Source of the DNA: Mycolicibacterium porcinum
GTDB taxonomy: Bacteria; Actinomycetota; Actinomycetes; Mycobacteriales; Mycobacteriaceae
Length of the DNA: 64,000 nt
Reading direction: 5' to 3'
Assembly: GCA_001942045.1 (NCBI GenBank)
Contig: MSTD01000001.1
Coordinates: forward strand, 45,655 to 109,654
Both the position numbers and the translations under genes were made by a program. The notes under the pieces are model-generated. The model did not search any database and was not told the origin of the DNA. It saw only the letters and a list, made by a program, of their open reading frames with translations. Below, piece by piece: positions 7,747 through 17,855 of this stretch (position 1 is the stretch's first letter; each line of letters starts with the position of its first letter).

Positions 7747-8049
7747 TTAAGCGACCTTGACGTCGACCTCGTGGATACCCGCACCGGTCGGGGCCACGCT
7801 GGCGTCGCCGTTGCCCGCCGGGGACAGGGCGCGCAGCGTCCAGGTGCCCGGAGCGGCGAAGAACCGGAAATCACCGGTTGCCGATGCCACGACCTCAGCG
7901 GTGAACTCGTCGCTGGAGTCCAGCAGGCGCACGAAAGCGCCGCCCACAGCCTGGCCGGAACCGTCCACCACACGACCGGTGATGACGGTTTCCTTCTCCA
8001 GGTCGACGCCGGCCGGCAACGTCAGTCCTTGCTTGGGTGCAGAGCACAT
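7747..8049 (-). CDS. sseC: SseC family protein (DUF1416), sulfur metabolism
   Basis: 100 residues, MCSAPKQGLTLPAGVDLEK... with a beta-sandwich (ITGRVVDGSGQAVGGAFVRLLDSSDEF, FRFFAAPGTWTLRAL) typical of SseC/DUF1416. The protein is encoded next to thiosulfate sulfurtransferase in mycobacteria (Rv0814c) and is thought to serve in sulfur transfer, but its activity is not established. A longer frame starts inside cysA; ATG 8049 follows the cysA stop by one base and matches the family N-terminus with its conserved Cys2. Last gene of the DUF4395-cysA-sseC operon. Confidence 0.9.
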   Translation of the reverse strand: MCSAPKQGLTLPAGVDLEKETVITGRVVDGSGQAVGGAFVRLLDSSDEFTAEVVASATGDFRFFAAPGTWTLRALSPAGNGDASVAPTGAGIHEVDVKVA

Positions 8050-8050
8050 A

Positions 8051-8887
8051 TCAACTTCCCAACTCGATCGGGGCGCCCACCAGGGAGCCGTATTCCGTCC
8101 AACTGCCGTCGTAGTTCTTGACGTTCTTGTGTCCCAGCAGCTCCTGCAGCACGAACCAGGTGTGCGAGGAACGCTCACCGATCCGGCAGTAGGCGATGGT
8201 CTCCTTCTCGCCGTCCAGGCCGGCCGCGGCGTACAGCTTGGCCAGATCCTCATCGGACTTGAAGGTGCCGTCCTCGTTGGCTGCCTTGCTCCACGGAACG
8301 TTGATGGCGCCGGGGATATGCCCGGGCCGCTGGCTCTGCTCCTGCGGCAGGTGCGCCGGAGCCAGGATCTTGCCGGAGAACTCGTCCGGCGAACGCACGT
8401 CGACCAGGTTCTTCGTCCCGATCGCGGCGATGACCTCGTCGCGGTAGGCCCGGATGTTGTTGTCCAGGGGCTGCGCGGTGTATGAGGTGGCAGGGCGGCT
8501 GACGGCGTCCTTGACCAGCGGGCGGGCGTCGAGCTCCCAGCGCTTGCGGCCGCCGTCGAGCAGCTTGACGTCAGCGTGGCCGTACAGCTTGAAGTACCAG
8601 TATGCGTAGGCCGCGAACCAGTTGTTGTTGCCGCCGTACAGGATCACCGTGTCGTCATTGCTGATGCCCTTGTCGCTCAACAGCTTCGAGAATTGCTGCT
8701 GGTCGACGAAGTCACGCTTGACGGCGTCCTGCAGGTCGTCTTTCCAGTCCAGTTTGACGGCGCCAGGGATGTGCCCCTCGTCGTCGTAGGCGCTGGTGTT
8801 CTCGTCGACCTCGACGAACACCACGCCAGGGGTATCGAGGTTGTTCCCGGCCCATTCGGTCGAGACCAGGACGTCGGAACGTGCCAT
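8051..8887 (-). CDS. cysA: Thiosulfate sulfurtransferase (rhodanese), CysA2/SseA type
   Basis: 278 residues with two rhodanese domains. The second contains the active-site loop YCRIGERSSHTWF with Cys234, which carries the persulfide; the first has the usual inactive site (GGNNNWFAAYAYW). The enzyme moves sulfur from thiosulfate to thiophilic acceptors. In M. tuberculosis the equivalent is the duplicated cysA2/cysA3. It is the middle gene of an operon headed by a polycysteine leader peptide, consistent with control by cysteine supply. Despite its name it is not the sulfate ABC transporter ATPase. Confidence 0.93.
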   Translation of the reverse strand: MARSDVLVSTEWAGNNLDTPGVVFVEVDENTSAYDDEGHIPGAVKLDWKDDLQDAVKRDFVDQQQFSKLLSDKGISNDDTVILYGGNNNWFAAYAYWYFKLYGHADVKLLDGGRKRWELDARPLVKDAVSRPATSYTAQPLDNNIRAYRDEVIAAIGTKNLVDVRSPDEFSGKILAPAHLPQEQSQRPGHIPGAINVPWSKAANEDGTFKSDEDLAKLYAAAGLDGEKETIAYCRIGERSSHTWFVLQELLGHKNVKNYDGSWTEYGSLVGAPIELGS

Positions 8888-8934
8888 GTACGAATTCCTT
8901 TCGGTTGCTTCAGATTTGAGTGGTCAGGCGGGTG

Positions 8935-9417
8935 TCATGCGGGACTGGGGGTGCGGCGGAACCGCGCCACCAGCGGGTAGATCTGGCAACCCAGGCAGAT
9001 GCCGAAGGCGGCGTTGAGAAAAGCTGCCACCAACGCGAAAGCGGTGGCGGTCAGGCCGAGGGCGGTGATACCGAAGGCGAACCCCGCAGTGCCCACGGCT
9101 GCGAACACGAAGCCGACAAACTGGGCGAACTTCAGCGGCGGCACCGGCTCACGCTCGGTGACCGGTGCCAGTCGCGGCGCCACGAAAGTGGCGAACAGCC
9201 GGCCGTACGGGTGCCGCCGTGGACCGCCGACCGCACCGATGGCGAACACCACGGCCTGGGCACCCAGCAGCACCGCGGCCGCGAGCTCACTCACTCCGGC
9301 GACCAGCAGGGTGACGATCAGTACCGCGGTGGTGACCCAGGCTGCGAACCGCGGCCCCCGCACGTCGACCTGGGCGGGCCGACCATCGGCGATGGGGTGG
9401 GTTGATGTCGATGACAT
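8935..9417 (-). CDS. DUF4395 membrane protein
   Basis: 160 residues with about four hydrophobic spans (FAAWVTTAVLIVTLLVAG, AAVLLGAQAVVFAIGAVGG, and two more) and the soluble-side motif RHPYGRLFATFVAPRLAP seen in DUF4395. A conserved cysteine pattern GICLGCQIYP near residue 146 is typical. These proteins often accompany rhodaneses and thioredoxins and are proposed to act in sulfur or redox transport. ATG 9417 is preceded by CAGGAG at 9 nt, and this ribosome site can pair with the leader peptide's Cys codons. First structural gene of the operon. Confidence 0.85.
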   Translation of the reverse strand: MSSTSTHPIADGRPAQVDVRGPRFAAWVTTAVLIVTLLVAGVSELAAAVLLGAQAVVFAIGAVGGPRRHPYGRLFATFVAPRLAPVTEREPVPPLKFAQFVGFVFAAVGTAGFAFGITALGLTATAFALVAAFLNAAFGICLGCQIYPLVARFRRTPSPA

Positions 9418-9426
9418 GAGGAAGAA

Positions 9427-9526
9427 CTCCTGTTGTTGTAGAAGGTCTGATGGTGTGCAGGCGCAGGCACGAGGCCTGAGCGGGCGCGCAAAAGCACGCG
9501 GCTGCCCTCAACAGCAACAACAACAG
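9427..9526 (-). promoter_or_regulatory. Cysteine-responsive attenuator: Cys-codon tract pairs with the DUF4395 ribosome site
   Basis: In the minus-strand RNA the Cys-codon segment CUGUUGUUGU (9526-9517) is perfectly complementary over 10 nt to ACAACAACAG (9439-9430), the sequence that leads directly into the CAGGAG ribosome site (9432-9427). A ribosome stalled on Cys codons would cover the tract and leave the ribosome site free; fast translation would let the helix form and close it. Pairing is seen in sequence; the mechanism is inferred and agrees with published polycysteine leaders in mycobacteria. Confidence 0.65.
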
Positions 9527-9597
9527 CAGCAACCCGCGACGCGGCACAGATCGACTGCGCGGCGCTTGGTGAGCACAAGCTCAAGGCGGGCTGACAC
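9508..9597 (-). CDS. Leaderless polycysteine leader peptide upstream of DUF4395-cysA-sseC
   Basis: 29 codons from GTG 9597 to TGA 9510-9508. The peptide contains TKRRAVDLCRVAG followed by seven consecutive cysteines and the stop. RRAVDLCRVA is the common core of actinobacterial sulfur-gene leader peptides. TAAGCT (9610-9605) lies exactly 7 nt before GTG 9597, the leaderless layout; an in-frame GTG at 9576 would give 22 residues. Polycysteine leaderless ORFs upstream of cysA2-type operons are documented in M. smegmatis and M. tuberculosis as cysteine-responsive attenuators. This is short enough to be missed by gene callers. Confidence 0.85.
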   Translation of the reverse strand: MSARLELVLTKRRAVDLCRVAGCCCCCCC

Positions 9598-9626
9598 GAG
9601 CGACAGCTTACCCAATGACCGCGGGG

Positions 9627-10049
9627 TCAGGCCAACAGTGGTTCCAGCGCCGAGCGCAGGTCAGCGGCCTTGGGAACGCCGCTCGTGCGGTACCGGGGCC
9701 GCCCGTCGCGGTCGAAGATGATGGTGGTGGGCAGCGACAGAACCGAAAGCCGCCTGGCAGCTTCGGGATTGGCGTCCATGTCGATTTCCACGTGGGCAAC
9801 TTCGGGTAGCTCGGCGCAGACCTGGTCGACGACGCGTCGCACGCCGGCGCACGGGCCGCACCATTCGGCCGAGAAATGCAGGACGGTCGGGCCCGTGTGC
9901 GACAGTCCGAGATCACCGGTGTCGACGTCGGCGGCCTCTTCTCCGGCCCTGATCATGCCGGCGCGCAGCGTGATCAGGCGGCCGATGACGTAGGCCACCC
10001 CGAGCGCAGCGATCAGCACCACGATCGCCAACACCATCGATGAGCTCAT
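9627..10049 (-). CDS. Membrane-anchored thioredoxin-like protein (ThiX/Rv0816c type)
   Basis: 140 residues: an N-terminal transmembrane helix (residues 5-28) and a thioredoxin fold with the active site WCGPC (Cys64 and Cys67) plus the cis-Pro SLPTTIIF. The fold would face the cytoplasm or cell-wall side depending on topology; a single signal-anchor would place it outside. It probably reduces disulfides or persulfides for the neighbouring sulfur genes. ATG 10049 overlaps the lmeA stop by four bases (ATGA), so the two are translationally coupled. The promoter of the polycysteine leader starts within its 3' end. Confidence 0.88.
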   Translation of the reverse strand: MSSSMVLAIVVLIAALGVAYVIGRLITLRAGMIRAGEEAADVDTGDLGLSHTGPTVLHFSAEWCGPCAGVRRVVDQVCAELPEVAHVEIDMDANPEAARRLSVLSLPTTIIFDRDGRPRYRTSGVPKAADLRSALEPLLA

Positions 10050-10861
10050 GACTGTCTGAACCCCGCCAGGTCGATCGTTACTCCCGACGCGATGCCCTCG
10101 ATGATCACGTCGGAGCCCCGGGCGCCCGCAGTGGTCGGGGCGATCCCGAACGGCAGCTTCTGACCGGTGATCTTGTGGCTGAACTCCGACAGGACCGCCG
10201 CGGTCTTGTCCTCGGGCACCGGCTCGTCGGCGGTACCCGGGCCGGTCAGGATCCCGGTCGCGGTCAGCACCAGGGTGGTGTCGTCACCGTCGGCGAAGGC
10301 CAGGTCTACCGAGACGCTGACCCGCTTGTCCAGCCCGGATTTCTTGGGAGTCCCGGTGAACACCAGCCCCTGACTGCTGGAGATGCCGGACTCGGTGGTG
10401 CCGCCGGTGGCGTCGTTGGTTTCCCGTGAGGGGGCCTCGACCAGCAGGTCATCGATGCCCATGAACCTGCCGATGTGGGTGGAGTCGATGATGATGCGGC
10501 TCTCGGTCTTCCTGACCGGCAGTTTCGCGTCGGGCGGGATCAGCCACGACGAGCCTGCGATGTCGATGCCGTGCAGGGTGGCCTCCAGCGAGGCCTTGCC
10601 GACCACCGGATGGTCGACGCCCGCGGCCCGGATCTCGATCTCCCGGTAGCGATCGTTACGGACCTGGGTCAGGAACGGAAAGCCCAGGATGGCCACCCAG
10701 GGGTCCCAGTTCAGCCCGGCCGCGGTGCGGATGTTGCGGGCGAGGCGGTACTCGGCGTAGATCGCCGAACCGAAATCGGTGCCGACAACCCCGACGACGA
10801 GCGCGGTCAGGGTAGCGGCGAGCCCGATCAGCAGTTTGCGCACCGGCACATTGTCGCCCAC
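10046..10861 (-). CDS. lmeA: LmeA family lipomannan elongation factor (DUF2993)
   Basis: 271 residues with an N-terminal signal/anchor (KLLIGLAATLTALVVGVVG) and the DUF2993 lipid-binding domain (YRLARNIRTAAGLNWDPWVAILGFPFLTQV...). In M. smegmatis LmeA binds phosphatidylinositide and supports mannan elongation of lipomannan in the periplasm. The equivalent is Rv0817c. The first ATG (10861) is used; GTG at 10849 is an alternative that would start VPVRKLL. Coupled by ATGA overlap to the thioredoxin gene and divergent from glnR across about 160 bp. Confidence 0.85.
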   Translation of the reverse strand: MGDNVPVRKLLIGLAATLTALVVGVVGTDFGSAIYAEYRLARNIRTAAGLNWDPWVAILGFPFLTQVRNDRYREIEIRAAGVDHPVVGKASLEATLHGIDIAGSSWLIPPDAKLPVRKTESRIIIDSTHIGRFMGIDDLLVEAPSRETNDATGGTTESGISSSQGLVFTGTPKKSGLDKRVSVSVDLAFADGDDTTLVLTATGILTGPGTADEPVPEDKTAAVLSEFSHKITGQKLPFGIAPTTAGARGSDVIIEGIASGVTIDLAGFRQS

Positions 10862-11024
10862 AGCCGTTGGATCGAAGCGCTCGGCGCGGCTAATCAGCAG
10901 GTGAGGCGTTATCGTTAGATCACTAAAGGCCGGTAACGGCTACATGTCAGTCATGAATCCGACCGTGTGGACATCGGGGTCCGGACGATCGTGGGAAGTG
11001 ATTGCCGGCGCGCCGGAGGACCTG

Positions 11025-12721
<1,697 letters not shown>

Positions 12722-12749
12722 CCCGTTTAGCTGTGAACACGCTGAACCT

Positions 12750-12771
12750 ATTCACTGCCGATTCACCTACT
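12750..12771 (+). promoter_or_regulatory. PHO-box-like direct repeat upstream of pstS (candidate RegX3 site)
   Basis: ATTCACTGCCG (12750-12760) is directly followed by ATTCACCTACT (12761-12771), two 11-bp units starting ATTCAC, the format of actinobacterial PHO boxes (GTTCACC-type 11-mers) bound by PhoB/RegX3-type regulators. An inverted partner, TGAAC, occurs twice just upstream (12733-12747). Binding by RegX3 under phosphate limitation is inferred from the site and the pst genes. Confidence 0.6.
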
Positions 12772-12842
12772 GTCCGCGAGCCGTCCACCGGGGACTAATA
12801 CGTTGCCGGAGAGTTTGAAGCCGTCAACGGAAAGTAGGACAA

Positions 12843-13970
12843 GTGAAGCTCTTCAGCATTGGCAAGCCGTTCGGTGTCGCGCTGTCCGCGACGGCGATTG
12901 CGGCGCTCACGCTGACCGCGTGTGGCAGCGACAACAACGCCGGCAGCACCAGCTCCCCGGCCGCGGGCGGGAACTCGTCCGCGTCCGCTGAGTGCGCGGG
13001 CAAGAACGCGGTGACGGCCGAGGGTTCGACGGCGCAGCAGAATGCCATTGCCGAGTTCAACAAGGTCTGGGGCCAGGTCTGCTCCGGCAAGAACCTCTCC
13101 TACAACCCGACCGGCTCGGGCGCGGGTGTTGACCAGTTCATCGCCAAGCAGGTCGACTTCGCCGGCTCCGACTCGGCGCTCAAGGACGACCAGGTCAAGA
13201 AGGCCGCCGACCGCTGCGGCGGCAACGAGGCCTGGAACCTGCCGCTGGTGTTCGGCCCCGTCGCGCTGGCCTACAACGTCGAGGGCGTCGACAAGCTCGT
13301 GGTGAGCCCCGACGTGCTCGCCAAGATCTTCCAGGGCCAGATCAAGAAGTGGAACGACCCGGCGATCGCCGCGCTCAATGCCGGCACCACCCTGCCGGAC
13401 GTGGACATCAAGCCGATCTACCGGTCGGATTCCTCGGGCACCACCGACAACTTCCAGAAGTACCTGGCCGCGGCCGCACCGCAGACCTGGACCAAGGGTG
13501 CAGGGAAGGAGTTCCAGGGCGGCGCCGGTGAGGGTGCGCAGAAGTCCTCGGGTGTCGTGCAGGCCGTCCAGGCCACCCCGGGCTCGATCGGCTACGTGGA
13601 GAAGAGCCCGGCCGCCGCGGCCGGCCTGCCCTACGCCCAGATCGACAGCGGGGCCGGCGCGGTCCCGCTGGACGACCAGTCCACCACCAAGGCCGTCGGC
13701 GCCGCCAAGTTCAAGGGCGACGGCAAGGACCTGATCATCGACCTGAACGCGCTGTACGCCTCGAAGGAAGCCGGTGTCTACCCGCTGGTGCTGGCCACCT
13801 ACGAGATTGTTTGCTCCAAGGGCTACGACGCCGACACCGCGGCAGCCGTCAAGTCCTTCCTGACCGTGGCCGCCAACGAAGGCCAGGCCAGCCTGTCGCA
13901 GGCCGGATACATCGCGCTCCCCGACGAGTTCAAGCAGCGCCTGCTGACCTCCGTCGAGGCCATCGCCTAG
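12843..13970 (+). CDS. pstS: Phosphate-binding lipoprotein PstS
   Basis: 375 residues. Signal peptide with lipobox LTAC (Cys27), Ser/Ala-rich linker, then the periplasmic phosphate-binding fold: AEGSTAQQNAIAEF, YNPTGSGAGVDQFIAKQVDFAGSDSAL and RSDSSGTTDNFQKYL hold the residues that ligate phosphate. It delivers phosphate to PstCA. The GTG start has AGTAGGA just before it. First gene of pstS-pstC-pstA-pstB. Confidence 0.96.
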   Translation: MKLFSIGKPFGVALSATAIAALTLTACGSDNNAGSTSSPAAGGNSSASAECAGKNAVTAEGSTAQQNAIAEFNKVWGQVCSGKNLSYNPTGSGAGVDQFIAKQVDFAGSDSALKDDQVKKAADRCGGNEAWNLPLVFGPVALAYNVEGVDKLVVSPDVLAKIFQGQIKKWNDPAIAALNAGTTLPDVDIKPIYRSDSSGTTDNFQKYLAAAAPQTWTKGAGKEFQGGAGEGAQKSSGVVQAVQATPGSIGYVEKSPAAAAGLPYAQIDSGAGAVPLDDQSTTKAVGAAKFKGDGKDLIIDLNALYASKEAGVYPLVLATYEIVCSKGYDADTAAAVKSFLTVAANEGQASLSQAGYIALPDEFKQRLLTSVEAIA

Positions 13971-14024
13971 TAGCCCGGCTGGCGTTAGAGGACGGATCTG
14001 GGTGAGGATGGGTTTTCCGACCAT

Positions 14025-15080
14025 ATGACCAACAGGGGCCCTGACGGGACAACAGTGACAACGCCGAATCCAGCTGATTCGGGGTCGGGGGAGACGCTCG
14101 CGTCCCCTCACCCCGAACCGGCACCCATCTCCACCGATCCGTCCAAGGGAGCCAAGGTTCGCCTCGGCGACCGAATTTTCCGCTGGCTCGCAGAGGGTTC
14201 GGGCATCCTGATCGTCGCGCTCATCGCGGCGATCGGGGTGTTCCTGCTCTGGCGGGCGATTCCCGCGCTGACCCGCAACGAGGAGAACTTCTTCCTCTAC
14301 GGCGGCAACTGGATCACCACCGACACCTCGGCGATGCACTTCGGCATCTTCGAGCTGCTGCAGGTGACCGTGTTCGTCTCGGTGTTCGCGCTGATACTGG
14401 CGATGCCGGTGGCGCTGGGCATCGCGATCTATCTCACCCAGTACTCATCGCGACGGTTGGCCGGGCCACTGGCCTATCTGGTGGACCTGCTGGCCGCCGT
14501 GCCGTCGATCGTCTACGGCGTGTGGGGCCTGTACGTGCTGGCGCCGGCGATCAAACCCTTTGCGGTGTGGCTCAATACGCACCTGGACTGGTTGTTCCTG
14601 TTCAAGACCGGCAACGCGTCGGTGGCCGGCGGCGGCACGATCTTCACCGCGGGCATCGTGTTGGCGGTGATGATCCTGCCGATCATCACCGCGGTGACCC
14701 GCGAGGTCTTCACCCAGACCCCGCGCGGCCAGATCGAAGCCGCACTCGCGCTCGGCGCCACCCGCTGGGAAGTGGTGCGCACGACGGTGCTGCCCTTCGG
14801 ACTGTCCGGATACATCAGTGGCGCCATGCTCGGTCTGGGGCGCGCGCTCGGTGAGACCATCGCGCTTCTGATCATCCTGCGCGGTACGCAGACCGCGTTC
14901 AATTGGACGCTGTTCGACGGCGGTTACACCTTCGCCAGCAAGATCGCCGCCACCGCAAGCGAATTCAACGATCAGTACAAGGCGGGCGCCTACATTGCCG
15001 CCGGCCTGGTGCTGTTCATCCTCACCTTCGTAGTGAACTCGCTGGCGCGTGCCGCGGTCGCCGGAAAGGGACGCTCATGA
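14025..15080 (+). CDS. pstC: Phosphate ABC transporter permease PstC
   Basis: 351 residues: a cytoplasmic N-terminus (about 60 residues) and six membrane spans with the inner-membrane permease EAA-type loop EAALALGATRWEVVRTTVLPFGLSGYISG. PstC pairs with PstA to form the channel for phosphate. The TGA overlaps the pstA ATG by four bases (ATGA at 15077-15080). Confidence 0.95.
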   Translation: MTNRGPDGTTVTTPNPADSGSGETLASPHPEPAPISTDPSKGAKVRLGDRIFRWLAEGSGILIVALIAAIGVFLLWRAIPALTRNEENFFLYGGNWITTDTSAMHFGIFELLQVTVFVSVFALILAMPVALGIAIYLTQYSSRRLAGPLAYLVDLLAAVPSIVYGVWGLYVLAPAIKPFAVWLNTHLDWLFLFKTGNASVAGGGTIFTAGIVLAVMILPIITAVTREVFTQTPRGQIEAALALGATRWEVVRTTVLPFGLSGYISGAMLGLGRALGETIALLIILRGTQTAFNWTLFDGGYTFASKIAATASEFNDQYKAGAYIAAGLVLFILTFVVNSLARAAVAGKGRS

Positions 15081-15991
15081 CCTCCACGCTCGAGCGGCCG
15101 GTCAAGGCGCCGGCGTTCCAGGGCGTCAGTCTGCGCCGCAAGCTGACCAACCACTTCGCCACGGTGCTGGTGACCCTGTCGTTGTTGGTTGCCCTGATTC
15201 CGCTCGTGTGGGTGCTGTACTCGGTGATCGTCCGAGGGTGGGCCGCATTGAGCTCACCGGTCTGGTTCACCAATTCCCAAGCCGGAATGACGACGTTCAC
15301 CGCCGGCGGCGGCGCCTACCACGCGATCGTCGGCACGCTGCTGCAAGGCCTCGTGTGCTCGCTGATCTCCATTCCGATCGGCGTGATGGTGGGTGTGTAC
15401 CTGGTCGAGTACGGCGGCGGCACACGACTGGGCAAGGTCACCACGTTCATGGTGGACATCCTCACCGGCGTGCCCTCGATCGTCGCCGCACTGTTCATCT
15501 ACGCATTGTGGGTGGCCACCCTCGGGTTCGGCCGGTCCGGGTTCGCGGTGTCACTGTCGTTGGTGCTGTTGATGATCCCGGTGATCGTGCGGGCTACCGA
15601 GGAGATGCTGCGCATCGTGCCGATGGACCTGCGTGAAGCGAGTTACGCGCTGGGCGTACCGAAATGGAAGACGATCATCCGCATCGTCATCCCGACGGCG
15701 TTGTCGGGCATCGTCACCGGCATCATGCTGGCGCTGGCCCGCGTGATGGGTGAGACCGCGCCGCTGCTGATCCTGGTCGGCTATGCGCAGGCGATGAACT
15801 TCGACATGTTCGGCGGCTTCATGGGATCGCTGCCGGGCATGATGTACGACCAGATCTCGGCGGGTGCGGGCGCCAATCCGGTGCCCACCGACCGACTCTG
15901 GGGTGCGGCCCTGACGCTGATCCTGCTGGTCGCCCTGCTCAACGTCGGAGCGCGCGCGGTCGCCAAATTCTTTTCCCCCAAGAAGGTGTAG
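15077..15991 (+). CDS. pstA: Phosphate ABC transporter permease PstA
   Basis: 304 residues when started at ATG 15077, which overlaps the pstC stop; an open frame upstream lies within pstC and is spurious. Six spans and the EAA-type loop REASYALGVPKWKTIIRIVIPTALSGIVTG followed by ARVMGETAPLLIL are typical of PstA. pstB starts 9 bp after the stop. Confidence 0.95.
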   Translation: MTSTLERPVKAPAFQGVSLRRKLTNHFATVLVTLSLLVALIPLVWVLYSVIVRGWAALSSPVWFTNSQAGMTTFTAGGGAYHAIVGTLLQGLVCSLISIPIGVMVGVYLVEYGGGTRLGKVTTFMVDILTGVPSIVAALFIYALWVATLGFGRSGFAVSLSLVLLMIPVIVRATEEMLRIVPMDLREASYALGVPKWKTIIRIVIPTALSGIVTGIMLALARVMGETAPLLILVGYAQAMNFDMFGGFMGSLPGMMYDQISAGAGANPVPTDRLWGAALTLILLVALLNVGARAVAKFFSPKKV

Positions 15992-16000
15992 GAGCTATCC

Positions 16001-16777
16001 ATGGCCAAGCGGCTGGATCTCAAGGACGTCAACATCTACTACGGCGCGTTCCACGCCGTTTCCGAGGTTTCGCTGTCGGTGCAGCCGCGCAGCGTGATGG
16101 CCTTCATCGGACCGTCGGGCTGCGGCAAGTCGACCGTGCTGCGCACGCTGAACCGCATGCACGAGGTGATTCCGGGGGCCAGGGTCGAGGGTTCGGTGCT
16201 GCTCGACGGTGAGGACATCTACGGTGCCGGGGTGGACCCGGTGGGCGTGCGCAAGACCATCGGCATGGTGTTCCAGCGCCCGAACCCGTTCCCCACCATG
16301 TCGATTCGTGACAACGTGGTGGCCGGCCTCAAGCTGCAGGGCGTCCGCAACAAGAAGACCCTCGACGAGGTGGCGGAGCGTTCGCTGCGGGGTGCCAACC
16401 TGTGGAACGAGGTCAAGGACCGGCTGGACAAGCCCGGCGGTGGCCTGTCGGGTGGTCAGCAGCAGCGGTTGTGCATCGCCCGCGCGATCGCGGTGCAACC
16501 CGACGTGCTGTTGATGGATGAGCCCTGCTCGGCGCTCGACCCGATCTCGACGCTGGCCATCGAAGACCTGATCTCCACGCTCAAGCAGGATTTCACGATC
16601 GTCATCGTCACCCACAACATGCAGCAGGCCGCTCGGGTGAGTGATCAGACGGCGTTCTTCAACCTCGAAGCCACCGGCAAGCCCGGCAAGCTGATCGAGA
16701 TCGACGACACCGAGAAGATCTTCTCCAACCCCACCCAGAAGGCGACCGAGGACTACATCTCGGGTCGCTTCGGCTGA
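16001..16777 (+). CDS. pstB: Phosphate ABC transporter ATPase PstB
   Basis: 258 residues with Walker [10 protein letters not shown] (residues 34-42), ABC signature [15 protein letters not shown], Walker [17 protein letters not shown] and the H-loop IVIVTHNM. It drives phosphate uptake through PstCA. In M. tuberculosis the same position is held by phoT (Rv0820) alone; here a full pstSCAB cluster is present. The unrelated oxidoreductase gene converges on its 3' end with 12 bp between stops. Confidence 0.96.
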   Translation: MAKRLDLKDVNIYYGAFHAVSEVSLSVQPRSVMAFIGPSGCGKSTVLRTLNRMHEVIPGARVEGSVLLDGEDIYGAGVDPVGVRKTIGMVFQRPNPFPTMSIRDNVVAGLKLQGVRNKKTLDEVAERSLRGANLWNEVKDRLDKPGGGLSGGQQQRLCIARAIAVQPDVLLMDEPCSALDPISTLAIEDLISTLKQDFTIVIVTHNMQQAARVSDQTAFFNLEATGKPGKLIEIDDTEKIFSNPTQKATEDYISGRFG

Positions 16778-16789
16778 GGTTTCCTGGGC

Positions 16790-17764
16790 TCAGGGCGTCA
16801 GCACCACCCGGGTGCCCGACGGTTCGCCGCCCGCCCACACCGCGGCGACATCGGCCAATGCCCGTGGCTGGGTGCGCAATTCGAGTTGGCCGTCGGCGAC
16901 CATGGTGAACAGCCGGGGCAACGCCTCGGCGCGCGCTCGCCCGAGTACCTCGGGTGGAATGCTGCCGATGCCCACCCCGCTGAGCGTGATCCCGGTGCCA
17001 CGCAGTACTCCTGCGTCGAGCGACAGCGTCGGTCCGGCCATCGATCCGATCTGGACGAATCGGGTCGGGTGGTACTGCGCGGCCGGATGGCTGGCGGCCA
17101 GGGCCGTGAGCACCTGTGCGGCCGGGTCACCCCAAAGGTAGTCGAGCACCGCGTCGAACGGTCGCTCCGAGTGCATCTCGGCGACGCGGGCGCTCAGCTC
17201 CTGCTCGCCGAGCGAAATCGTGTCGTGAGCGCCGCCCGACCGCAGCCACGCCAGCCGTTCGGTGTTGCGGCCGGCGGCCACCACCTTCTCGGCGCCGAAC
17301 ATGGCGCCGGCCAATTGCACTGCCATGGAACCGGTTACGCCCGTGGCGCCCAGTACCAGCACATGGTCGCCGGGCTTGATCGCCGCGGCGTGCGACAGTG
17401 CGGTCCAGGCTGAGATGCCGGGGTTGGGCAGGGCCGCGGCGGTCACCGAATCCACGTGCTCCGGGATGTCGACCCCGCCGCGGGGATCGACCACGGCACG
17501 CTGTGCCATCAGCCCGGAGTATCCGAGCGCGCCGGTGTAGATACGACGGCCGTCAGCGAGCCGGACCACACCGTCGACGCCGGGAATGGCAGGTAGCTGA
17601 ATCTCCTTGCTGGCGTAGTGCTTTCCCGACACCAGCGCCCGGGTGAGGTTGGTCAGGGCCGATGCTTCGACGGTGGCCACCTCGGCGCCGTCTCGTGCCT
17701 CGGGCTCGGGCACGTCGGTGTAGACGGGGTTGCGTCCCCATTCGGTGACCAGGGCGGCCTTCAT
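16790..17764 (-). CDS. Quinone-oxidoreductase-like medium-chain dehydrogenase
   Basis: 324 residues. N-terminal GroES-like domain (MKAALVTEWGRNPVYTDVPEPE, IPGVDGVVRLADGRRIY) and a Rossmann domain with VLVLGATGVTGSMAVQLAG. Catalytic zinc ligands are absent, which places it with the NADPH quinone oxidoreductase branch of the MDR family. The frame extends upstream to 18160, overlapping the MarR gene, but ATG 17764 has AAGGAG at 7 nt and begins the typical MKA start. It is divergent from the MarR gene across operator repeats that overlap its promoter region, so it is probably repressed by that regulator. Confidence 0.85.
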   Translation of the reverse strand: MKAALVTEWGRNPVYTDVPEPEARDGAEVATVEASALTNLTRALVSGKHYASKEIQLPAIPGVDGVVRLADGRRIYTGALGYSGLMAQRAVVDPRGGVDIPEHVDSVTAAALPNPGISAWTALSHAAAIKPGDHVLVLGATGVTGSMAVQLAGAMFGAEKVVAAGRNTERLAWLRSGGAHDTISLGEQELSARVAEMHSERPFDAVLDYLWGDPAAQVLTALAASHPAAQYHPTRFVQIGSMAGPTLSLDAGVLRGTGITLSGVGIGSIPPEVLGRARAEALPRLFTMVADGQLELRTQPRALADVAAVWAGGEPSGTRVVLTP

Positions 17765-17776
17765 GAGCGACTCCTT

Positions 17777-17855
17777 TGGTTTCCATAAATATGGTTTCTG
17801 CGGAAACAATCTACGCGGTGTGGCGATGAGTGGCAATATGGTTTCCGTGAAAACC
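17777..17855. promoter_or_regulatory. MarR operator repeats between the oxidoreductase and marR genes
   Basis: Three copies of TGGTTTC occur at 17777, 17792 and 17839. Two are part of inverted repeats: GTTTC-TGCG-GAAAC at 17794-17807 and GGTTT-N6-AAACC at 17840-17855, the latter overlapping the MarR start region. Each is preceded by an A/T stretch containing ATATGG. Placement suggests autoregulation plus control of the divergent dehydrogenase. Confidence 0.65.

Noticed and set aside
9318..9584. 88-codon minus-strand frame overlapping the polycysteine leader
   Set aside because: The +1 frame of the same region carries the recognisable RRAVDLCRVA-polycysteine peptide and a leaderless promoter; this frame runs into DUF4395 out of phase.
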